DNA of 64,000 nucleotides from NCBI GenBank assembly GCA_030068145.1, contig JAPJBO010000045.1:124001-188000 (forward strand), given 5' to 3'. The notes beneath the pieces are model-generated. The model saw only the letters and a list, made by a program, of their open reading frames with translations, ran no database searches and was not told the DNA's origin. A program made the position numbers and the translations under genes. The DNA is from Diplonema papillatum (Eukaryota; Euglenozoa; Diplonemea; Diplonemida; Diplonemidae). Below, piece by piece: positions 45,565-55,200 of this stretch (position 1 is its first letter; every line of letters begins with the position of its first letter).

Positions 45565-47321
45565 CTAAGCGCCGCAGTTGATCGCGTCCGCCTCGTAGTT
45601 CAAAATCGCACTGTTTTCCGACAAAAGCACGGTGCACACCTCGAGAAGCTCGCGTTCATGACTTGTCACGCGTTTGGCAGACAATAGAAGCGCCTCCGGA
45701 CGCCGGCTGCTAGCCTGGACGAGTCTTTGATGGGCAAAGCCCGCAAGCAGGAGCGTAGTACGCAGCTGGACTTCGAAAGCAGGGCTTTCCAGCACCGCGT
45801 TCGGGTCTTCGTGCTGCGAGCGGCTAATTCCGTCCAGGTCGGCCCAGTGCAGCAAAATTCCCGCCGACCCGGTGGGCACGACTCCTGTTTAGCATTGAGT
45901 TATTTTAAGTACATGAACCACATGGATTAGCATGCACTGTATTGTTTAGCAGCCTGCCAAACATCCCGTGACACCGCGCAAGGTGGTAAAACGCTCTTTT
46001 GTTTTCTTTTCGATTGCTTTTGATGGGGCATGCAGGCCTGATATGCAAGAATGGAAAACAGACGGGGGGAAAAGGAAAAGGTTTGTGCCCTCGTAGCTCG
46101 CCGGGCCAGCGCTCCAGATAGGACTGGGCTAGGTATTTTGGTGGCATGCGGGGTTTTTTGCACAGGTGCGCTCGTGGATTTCGACACCCCGTGCGTTGGC
46201 GAAAGAAAGAAAAGAGCTCGAGAGAGAGACGAGTTATAGTGCAGGGACCATCTCTCCGGGGAGCATCCGGTCACCCCTGAAAGCAAGTGCCACAAGGACG
46301 GATGCTTGCCGAGGGGTCACTCCTGGCTTTTGGGGAATGCATTGCGCAAAAGCAGCTAGCCAGAGTGCTCCGCGAACAGCTGGCTCTCGGTGGACGGCTT
46401 TGATTGATGCTGGCGGCAAAGAACACAAGCAACGCAACCCGCCAGTCCGCTCGCATCGGAGATGTGTTCAAATCGCAGACCCATAGTTTAATGTTAAGAC
46501 ATGGCAATGCCTTTCATGCAAACTTTAAACTATGAAGTTTACTTCGAAGAAGCTGTTGTATAGAAATGGAATGCAAAAGTGTACAGCCCAAAGTAGGGTA
46601 TGAAACCTTGAGGGACTGGCCCCCTGAAATATTTCTTTGAAGGGGGGCGCGAACGGTACCGTACAAAGAGCCGAATTGATGCGGAACGAAGAAAAGACGC
46701 AGCCCGACCCAAACGGGAAGCACCCACGAGATACAAGACCAGGCGATCAAAATGAGGATCAAACTGATGCGACCTAGAGATCCGGGCTACAAGCCAAAGA
46801 CAGTGTGATGCTGCGGTTGCGCTGTGTGCGGGAGCTGCGCGAAATGTGCTTGGTATGCAACGACGGAAATGGGCACAACCTTCTCGACACATCCCTCTGT
46901 TCTGCCAGCCTTGGTACGGGTGTCTTGTGAAGGTGGAGATGATCGTTTCGGCCATACCTGCAGAGGAGAACGCCATCGACAGCGCTGTTTTGCCGGATTC
47001 GTCGGTTAGGGGCGTTGAAGCGCCGCGTTGCAGGAGCAGGTACGTAATTTCCGACTTGCCGTGGAACGCGGACACCATCAATGGTGTGCTGCCGGACGTC
47101 GTCTTCGCGTCGATGTCCGCCCCCAGCCCAAGCAGCCGCAGCGCGACTTCAACGTTGCCTCCGAGGGCGCAGAAGTGCAAAGCGGTCCATCGCTCGTCGT
47201 TGAGCGGCTCGTTGACCCTTTTCGCGTCCAGCGCCAGCAGACTCGAGACTTGCGCCCACTCGCCCTTTTTCGGCTTCTGCCTCCTCACGGCGGCCTTCGC
47301 CAGGTCCCAGCCCGAGGGCAT
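45565..47321 (-). CDS. Ankyrin-repeat protein, two exons
   Basis: Exon 1 (47321-46958) starts MPSGWDLAKAAVRRQK and encodes two clear ankyrin repeats and part of a third, at residues about 36-120 (NDERWTALHFCALGGNVEVA, then TTSGSTPLMVSAFHGKSEI, then ESGKTALSMAF). The donor is GCAG/GTATGG after one base of a codon. Exon 2 (45884-45565) begins after AAACAG and completes that codon. It adds a 106-residue tail ending DAINCGA, with no recognised domain but a helical, leucine-rich look (LRTTLLLAGFAHQRLVQ). The total is about 227 residues. A further small exon in the 1.07-kb intron is possible. The intron contains a short motif (CATGAACCACATGGATTAGC) whose complement recurs at 32577. Ankyrin repeats bind other proteins; the partner is unknown. 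Confidence 0.8.
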
Positions 47322-48533
47322 CTTTGTCCTTCGTGCTGTTCTATCGCCGGGGCATCGATATCATGCTTGGTCACTCTTTTACCGGTTACTCCCCAGCAAG
47401 TCCGTGGCACTACCCTGTGTACCTCGATACTTAAAGGTTACCTGTAACTGAATTATACGGGCCAGATTTGCGAAGTTGGACTAGGCACTCGTGTGTTACA
47501 ATTGATCGTTTCCCCTGTATTTTACCCAGGTACAATTCTGACCAATCACCATAACACGCTGCCTGCATTTTCTCAGCCTGCACGATACATTGGAAGGCAA
47601 CCCGCGAGAGCGCCCAGCACAACTGCTGTTCCTCCCCGGCACGCGTATTACTGGGTTGGCATTATGTGCACGCTTCAACAATCGATACGCTGCATGAGCT
47701 GCAGTACCTCACGCTGCAGTGTTGGTTTGCAAAGTAGATTTGTACTGTGAGAGTGGTGAGGCAACGAACGGGAAAACGCGAGCATGAACATGGGAAGGCA
47801 TCAGACGACGGACCGCGAAGACGACAAGAAAGGTTGTCTTGTCGTTTTATTTTTGAATGCTTGTTGGAGTGAGAGAGATAGAGAGAAACGAGAGGGCAGA
47901 TACCAGCGCGAGCAGAAGACCGGCTGGCGGATATGTGGGTGGATCCCTCTTATTGTTCACGACGGGGAGCGAGCCTCGGAGCCCAACCCCCTGGAAAGGG
48001 TGTGTGAGCGCAAGTTCTCGGGTAATACGATGAGGACGAAAGAAGAGCTCCAGTTTCAATGGTGTTGCGGCTGGAAAGTGAAACAAGACGAACGACACCA
48101 AAGCGGCGGTCGGGAAAGGGTCCTGAAGAGTGAGCCCGGCGACGCATTTTCGTCCCTCTGAGACCCGGGTCAAGTTTCTTCGAAGAGGTGGCGGGAAGCC
48201 CCAACAGGGATACCACGAATCGGCTGAAGAGCGCTTTTTCTGGATACTCCGGGCCTAGGTGGTGCAGCAAGAAACCCGGTTTCGCACGCAACGCTTCACC
48301 GGGATAAAGCTCGGCTTGGCCAGGCAAGTGGATGGATACCCGCAAAAACAGGCTGCGCTAAAGCAGCAAACAACGAAGAGCCCGGCAGAGGGTGCACCGC
48401 GGGATCACGATGAACACTGTGCCGACGGCACGGGGGCGCGCCCCGCTGCTAGACGAGCGCCAGAAAACGAGGGGCGGTCGGCTTGCGAGGTAGAAGGCAT
48501 CAGACGCACGGGATCGGGCGCGTGCGCAGCGAG
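47322..48533. other. Intergenic region between the ankyrin and LRRC49-like genes
   Basis: No gene is supported. A family D repeat lies at 47520-47625. From about 48260 the plus strand is open for 536 codons, but this is the antisense shadow of the LRRC49-like gene. Confidence 0.5.
47520..47625 (+). repeat. Dispersed repeat family D, copy 3
   Basis: Matches 18470-18560 and, reversed, 2742-2830 (ACGCTGCCTGC, CACGATACATT, AAGGCAACCCGC). Confidence 0.8.
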
Positions 48534-51170
48534 CTACTGCGCGGCCGACGCAGCGGACAAGACAAGGTTCGCGAGAATTGAATCCCACTGCTGGTTGAGG
48601 AGTTGTATCTTGGAGTCGATGGTGGCCGCGTGGGAGAGGACGCTTTGCACGTACGCGCGCGACACGCGATCCGACGTGGAAGGGGGATCCTGCAGCGCAA
48701 CGGTGATGGGAAACGGTTGCGAAGTGCCTGGCTGCTTACTGCAAGCCGGGCCCCGGTGCCCTGTGCACCGCCTGGTGCGAGCGAGTTCGGTGGGCGTGCA
48801 CTGCACAACCAAGTTAAAGGCGGCAAACCGCTTGGACGCCGCGTTCCGTTCACCCTCCGAAACCTCGACCCCGTTGATCTCTTTCAACGAAGGCGCCAGC
48901 ATCGTCAGCAGCTCCCGCGGGGCGTGCCTGCCCGCTGCGGACTCGCCGCCAGCACTACTGGGGTGCGCCTCCACGGCCGGCGGGACCGCCGCGTTGGCAT
49001 CCTCGTTACCCTCATCCGACCCCGCAACCTCCTCGACGGCGTCCGCCTCGCGCGGAGTGCTCTGCGCGTGGCCGAAGACCTGCAGCAGGGGCCCGGTGAC
49101 CGTCAGTTTCTCCAAATTCCGAAGCTGCGACAGCTTCACCAGCTCGGCGGTGCTGCCGACGGGCCCGCGGGTGATGACTATGCTGGATACCCCGGGGGCA
49201 TGGGCGAGGATCCAAGGGATGAAGCGTTCGGTCAGTCGTGGAAGGGACACCGACTTGAACACGACGGTGGACAGTGCCGGAGCGGCCGCGACGTGGGCTG
49301 GCGATGAGGACGGGTCGACTTCGCCGTGCACAATCAGAAGCCGGCCGCTGTCTCTGTATTCGAGGCATTTCGGGTCGGATCTGTGGGGGTTCAACAGTGG
49401 TGTTTTGCCGTGTGCTGCTTGGGCGGGTTTCGACGCTGCGGGATCCGTAGTAGCGTCGGCTGGTACGGCGGTAGGGTTGCTGGGTTGGGGTGGGGGAGAC
49501 AGCGGGGACGACATGTTGCCGGAAGCTTCAGCTTGCGTAGGGGGCTCGGGGTGGAAGGGTTTCAGGTTGATCGAAGAGGGGAGGGGCGGCTGCTTCCAGT
49601 CAGCTAGCCTGCCCAGGCCGGTTTTGCCGGGTTCGTCCGCGGTGCTCGGGTACGTGGGCGCGGTCCAATTTTGGTCTTGCGTTGTCGGTGCAAACGCCGA
49701 TCCTTGCCCTCCCGGGGCGTCCCCCCCGTCCTCCCTCTCGCCCGACACCCGCTTCGCCCGCTCTTCTCGCTTTGCCTGCAGGGCCGCTGCCCGTTTCTCG
49801 TCGTCGCTCACCCGCTTGAGGTCCACGTGCTTCAGACTTTTTACTCTGTCGATCACGCTCAGCCTGTAGTTGACCAACGGGTTCCCATCCAGGGACAGCT
49901 CCGCCAGCTTGTTCGTGGTGCGGAACAGGCACGTGACGGCGTCCAGGGATTTGATAGCGTTGTTCGACAGGAATATGCGCTGGAGGCTCGGGAGCTTGTC
50001 AATTTCCGACACGGTTTCGATCACGTTCCGCCGGAGATTGACTTCTGTTAATGAGACGAGTCCGGCCATGTTTTGGACGCGGGTTATCTGATTGCCAGCT
50101 AGGTTCAGCACTCGGAGTTCGGTGAGGTGGTTAATGTTCTCGATGGCAACGATTTGGTTGTTGTGCAGGTCGAGGACGTCGAGCTGCGACAGGTGCCCAA
50201 GACCCTCAATTTTCTTCAAAGAATTCTTGCCGAGCATCAGGACGCGCAGGCTCGCGACACTCTCCAACCCTGAAATCTTCTTCAGGTTGTTGTTGTACAG
50301 GTCGAGGAAGACGAGAGACGGCAGGTTCAAGTTCGTAATCTGCACGATGTAATTGCTCTGCATGTGCAGCAACTTTAGCCGCTCCTCCCCTTCGAAGACA
50401 GGGCACGACGTCAGCTGCCTTCGGTCCAAGTTCAGGCGGTCCTGTCCTTGATAAAGAGCATCTTGCGATCTCCTCACACGGAATGATTGCGGCATCACCC
50501 CGTTTGCCACGTGCGGGTTTCCTTCGGAGGTCTTGGATACAACCGCGGATTCTCCGTCGGTACCAGGGGGTGGGGCGGATCCGAGAGGAAGTGCATCCGA
50601 CCCGCCTCCCGCTTGCTCCGAAGACGGATGCAGTTCTTGCGTCTTCCTCACCGGATTCGAAGCTACGTGAGACCCGTGGGGTACCGGTGGGTGTCCCGTT
50701 CTTACGGACGGTGTCGCCGAGTATCGCTTTGCATTTGAACTCGAAGTGTTCTGCAAGTTGCTATTCCGCTCCGCCGCGTTCAGGTTGACGGCAGCACATG
50801 GGGGTCGTGGAGTCGCGTGCACCGTCCGGATCAAGTGTCTGGAGGCATTGACTGTCGCGCCCATCACAATAGGACCACCGATGGTCTTCCTCGTGGTGCC
50901 AGGTCGCCCCGGTACCACGATGCGATCTACCACGCTCTTTTTACTTACGATACCACTGCTGGACCCACGCTTTGCTGTGCCGAGCCTTGCCTGGTGTAGA
51001 GACATATCGGGACGGTCCATTCGCGGACGGATCTGCAAAGGCCCCCGGGGGGCACTATATCGCAATTCGACGCAGGACTCAGAAAAGGGCGAGAGCACGC
51101 ACGCAGGGTATCTCTGAGACAAGCCCGTTTGGAGCGTGGCGAAGCCGTCTTCAAAGGAAATTCGCGACAC
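48534..51170 (-). CDS. LRRC49: LRRC49-like leucine-rich-repeat protein
   Basis: An open frame of 878 codons. Residues 245-415 hold the signature of LRRC49: a lead-in RLNLDRRQLTSCPVFEGEER, then about seven SDS22-type leucine-rich repeats (LVFLDLYNNNLKKISGLE, LDVLDLHNNQIVAIENINHL, LRVLNLAGNQITRVQNM), and a cap ending in SLKHVDLKRVSDDEKR. Order and sequence match animal LRRC49, a subunit of the tubulin polyglutamylase complex that glutamylates microtubules in cilia and at centriolar satellites. The N-terminal 230 residues are S/P/G-rich and disordered. The C-terminal 440 residues include an acidic A/P-rich linker and end in a predicted helix. No intron is needed. The start is uncertain: codon 51 (MDRPDMSLHQ, at 51020) is a good alternative because upstream residues look less protein-like. 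It implies a ciliated or flagellated cell. Confidence 0.9.
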   Translation of the reverse strand: MSRISFEDGFATLQTGLSQRYPACVLSPFSESCVELRYSAPRGPLQIRPRMDRPDMSLHQARLGTAKRGSSSGIVSKKSVVDRIVVPGRPGTTRKTIGGPIVMGATVNASRHLIRTVHATPRPPCAAVNLNAAERNSNLQNTSSSNAKRYSATPSVRTGHPPVPHGSHVASNPVRKTQELHPSSEQAGGGSDALPLGSAPPPGTDGESAVVSKTSEGNPHVANGVMPQSFRVRRSQDALYQGQDRLNLDRRQLTSCPVFEGEERLKLLHMQSNYIVQITNLNLPSLVFLDLYNNNLKKISGLESVASLRVLMLGKNSLKKIEGLGHLSQLDVLDLHNNQIVAIENINHLTELRVLNLAGNQITRVQNMAGLVSLTEVNLRRNVIETVSEIDKLPSLQRIFLSNNAIKSLDAVTCLFRTTNKLAELSLDGNPLVNYRLSVIDRVKSLKHVDLKRVSDDEKRAAALQAKREERAKRVSGEREDGGDAPGGQGSAFAPTTQDQNWTAPTYPSTADEPGKTGLGRLADWKQPPLPSSINLKPFHPEPPTQAEASGNMSSPLSPPPQPSNPTAVPADATTDPAASKPAQAAHGKTPLLNPHRSDPKCLEYRDSGRLLIVHGEVDPSSSPAHVAAAPALSTVVFKSVSLPRLTERFIPWILAHAPGVSSIVITRGPVGSTAELVKLSQLRNLEKLTVTGPLLQVFGHAQSTPREADAVEEVAGSDEGNEDANAAVPPAVEAHPSSAGGESAAGRHAPRELLTMLAPSLKEINGVEVSEGERNAASKRFAAFNLVVQCTPTELARTRRCTGHRGPACSKQPGTSQPFPITVALQDPPSTSDRVSRAYVQSVLSHAATIDSKIQLLNQQWDSILANLVLSAASAAQ

Positions 51171-52204
51171 CCTTATCCGGTCGCGAATGCAACTGGTGCT
51201 TCGGAAAGTCCGGACGGTCTCGGTTTTCTCACTGCGTGCGAAGGGGAAAAGCTAGTCGGCAGGACCTGCTGCCTCCGGGTCGTATCCTTTTTGCTGTGTC
51301 GTTCAGCTTCTTGGAGATCGATGCGCTGCTATTTCCGGCTGAGGCCGGAACCTTCGACCGGCGCTGCGTCTACGCTTCTTCCGTAGGGTGTTGAATGGGC
51401 AAGTGGCTTGCCTTCTAGCGCGGGAAGGTCTCGTCGTTTTTCTGTATGCAGCGCAGCCCTGCCTGTCGCTCCTGTTTCAAAACGAAAGAAGTGCTGTGTT
51501 CAGCGGCCACGGCGGTGCTGATTGAATTCAGCGGCGCTTCCAGCTTCCGCTCACTGTGCACTCGACACGCAGATCTTCGCTTCGGAATCAGATGGGGTGC
51601 CGAAGCCAAGCGTCCCCCCTTCCCCCACGTTTTCTTCCTTTCCTCAGTTCCTGTGTTGAAATTGCTATCACTGTTTCGCACGATCGGATTGAGGGCTGAA
51701 AATAGTGCTGTAAACCCACTCTCAAAATGGACCATTCACACGTTTCTATGCTTGTGTTTTGTCCAAGGTGGCCCAGCCATGCCCCCACCACTGCTCTATG
51801 CAGGTTGTGTACGAATCAGACCGTCGTCCTCTCACGTGAACCGCTGCATGCCAGCGTCGGCTGGCTGAATGAGTACCATTCGTTCCTCGATCCTTCGCTT
51901 CTTTGATTAAACCGAATGATCCGTCTTCACTCCGTTCATATCAAGGCATTCGGCAATAGGTTGCACGTCATGGCTCTGTTCGAACGAAGGAGCTCAAGAG
52001 CCCTCTGTGCTTCATCCTACGAGATAATTCTGCGCAGTTTGGTATCGATGCTGTGGACGACGATTGGGAAAGGCATCAAAAAATACTGAATATCGAACAA
52101 GGTGCGAAAGCTAGGCAGACAGAGATAGATTCTGACCACAACGGAGGTTGCGCGAACCGGGACTCTGTAAGAGATGGTTTTTGAAGAGGAAACATTACTG
52201 CTCC
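51171..52204. other. Intergenic region, no feature recognised
   Basis: Between the start of the LRRC49-like gene and the stop of the membrane-protein gene. Short open frames occur on both strands around 51415-51868 without recognisable domains. No repeat family is seen. Confidence 0.5.
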
Positions 52205-55200
52205 TCACAGTTTGAAGAGAATGAAGTACCCAATGCCCATGAAGACCACACCCCCGCTGAATATGATTGTGATCAGGTACCACAGTGCGCAGCATTCGCA
52301 AATGCCGACATTGATAAAGTACCCCCCTTGCTCCGCAAAATGATCCTTGCACACAAATCTAGCAGGGCACTGGCATGGTGGAACGCTTCCATTGACAGGG
52401 GGGTCTTCCCTACAGCCGTACCGCCTGCCGGTCGTGGCTCCCGACCATCTCAGTGGCGGGTTTGCCGTTTGGTAGTCAATGGCGTCGCGTTCTTGCAGAG
52501 GGGAACAGATCCCTCCAGGCTCGATGTGGAAAGACTTGATGACGGGAATTTCCTCCTCGTGCTTCTGCTCGTAGTAAACCCAAAGCTGTACCCACCAATT
52601 GGAAATGCTGTTGGGCGCCAGGCAGACGTACGACTTTGTGGAGCTATCGTACGGATACATGTCCACGAACATCAACCAGCCAATCACGTTGTGTTGCTCG
52701 TCTATCAAAATGGGGTACATGACACCGCTTTCGCCGGCCAGCAGTGCTTCTTCCGTGTTGTTGTATAGCTCGTCGTAGGAGGACGGCTCCGGGGGGAAGT
52801 AGAAGGGACTTGTCAGATTCTGGCCGATACAGTCCGGGGACCCAGATATTACAGCAACACCTGCATCTCCGAATGGCAGCGTTCCTCTGATGACTAGTGA
52901 GAGCCTCGAGTTCACCTCTGCCGCTTGTGGCAAGAGGAAGCCCGGGGGATCGTAGCAATCAAAGGACTCTGTCGCTGACAGCGACACACCGCTAACGGTG
53001 ACATCGGCTGTGATGGAGTAACTCCCCGATCGATCTATCCATAAGTCTTCCATTTCGATGCGCCCCGTGTCCGATTCGACAGTGGAATTTTCGAGTCCTT
53101 CAAGCGAGGACCATGAGTTTCGTCGGTACCGACCACCTTCAGGGTCGTTGTACAAGTACCGTGCATTCGATTTGGACAAGGTTACTGTCGCCGTGATTGG
53201 GTAAGGCGCAACAACAGTCCTTGCTTCGTCGAGGTATAAGGTAAAGACTGGTTGCCGTTTCATGAGGCCACGCGCCATGCACTCTACAGCGTCAGACGGA
53301 ACGAACGCTTTAGGAATCGTCAGGTCGACGAAGACCTCAAAGGCTACACGAAGGATAACGCCGTCGGAGCGGACGAATAAAAATGCGAGGTCGAATGTCC
53401 CCGATTCGAGATATGTCAGCGTGAACGCAGCAGCATCCGGTTTCGCAAGGCTGACTGCCTCGATAGGGGCGTCGCCAATCAGATCTCCCGTTGAAACCAC
53501 GTGGTACGAGCCGCCGGTGGGCACCTCACTGACAATGACTTTCACATCGAACCCTAGCCCCTGAGTGACCGAAATTCGATCTGAGTAGCCGGGCGCTGCT
53601 ATGAGACGAGGCTGGCGTACCACCGTAGTCGAATACGATAGAGTAAAGAAGTGTCTTTCGCCGGAGACTTCGATCATGGAGTCTCCGATGTCAAGATCCA
53701 CTTCGAAAGCGTGCGAAGTCGATGCCGCATCAACAGCTACAAAAAGGTTCAGGGTAATGTTGGATACTGATACTGCGTTCTGCACAGAACACTCGGTGCT
53801 GTACGAGACAAGGCCGCCTGATGTTCGGTTATGACACGATGTCGAAAGGCTGGCGGTCGACTCGGTCACGTTGATGTCGACCCAGCCTCCCCCGGTAAAG
53901 GTGAAGCTGAGAACTGAGTCCACCGGCAGGTCGACAGGTTCACCTGATGTAGTTGGTAATGTTTGAGGTCCGGAAAGCTACAAGTGTTCTTCTTTCGGAA
54001 CAACCTGCCAGGCTTGTCAAAAAGAGAATGTTCGCATATACGCTCGGCAATGATATCCAGCGCGTTTGATAAATCACGGTTGTGAAACGAATGGATTGTA
54101 CATTATTGTATTTCCCCCGCCGACCAAGAACTTTTTTCTTTCCCCCGACGACATTGTTTTTTTAGAGTTAAAGTTCGCTTGAAATGCCGGGGTTTTAGGG
54201 TCTCCGTGTGACCGTTCATGAATGGGTTCTCTTAGAGCAAGAAAGGGCTATGTGGTTACGGGTTGTATATTTAGTGCACGCTTTCGTTATGGGTTATGGC
54301 TAGCCATGTCCGGGACTGTTTGTGACCGACACCAAGTACATTCCTTCGTGGAGTGTAGTCTTGGGCCCCCCACGTTCTACAAGTTGAGCAGGGGTTGCCT
54401 TGTAGCCCGTACCGGTCTGTTGTCCGCGTTTATATGTATTTTCTCGCAGTGTGGTGCTTGGATTTCGCGGCACTTGCGGTGCTTCGTGTGGTGCGGCTTT
54501 TTCTATGTGCATTATGCATACTTTGCATCCTGGCAGAGTCTGGCACCAGAGTCTCGCCAGAGTCCAGCCCTTGAGTCTGGGCGACTCAGGCAGACTCAGG
54601 CTGGACTCAGGCAAACTCAGGCTTGGCAGGAGCTCGAGAAGGCTGTTTTGACCGATGTTTACGGATTCGGGTCCAGATGAAACATTGAAGCCATTTTCGC
54701 ACTTCGAAATTGGAAAACAGTGATGCATTCGACCGACGGGAAGATGCCCACAGGTTGGTGAACGCTAACTAGGGGCCGGGGCCCTGGGATCGACCCCCTG
54801 GCCCCCGGATTTATGTGAACCCCTGGGGGGGAAAATCTTAGTTTCGTGTTCAGGCGCTAGGGTTCTCCGCTATGCCGGCAAGTGTCCGCCAAAGTCTAAC
54901 TGACACGTTCCCTATTGTACAGTATTCGTGTACAATAATATACGAAAATATGTACAACAAAAATACAATACAATACAGAGTGAAATGTCGTACATGTCCG
55001 ACATAGTTTCAAAAGTTGTCGTACATGTCCGACATAGTTTCAAAGTTGTCTTATATGTCCGACGTAGTTTTGGATGTCCGACAAAGTTTCAAAAGTTGTC
55101 TTATATGTCCGACATAGTTTTGCGACTACATGTCCGACATAGTTTCATTAGTTGTCTTATATGTCCGACATAGTTTCAAAAGTTGTCTTATATGTCCAAC

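Noticed and set aside
48259-49869. Plus-strand frame of 536 codons
   Set aside because: It is antisense to the LRRC49-like gene and arises from the GC-rich codon bias of that gene.
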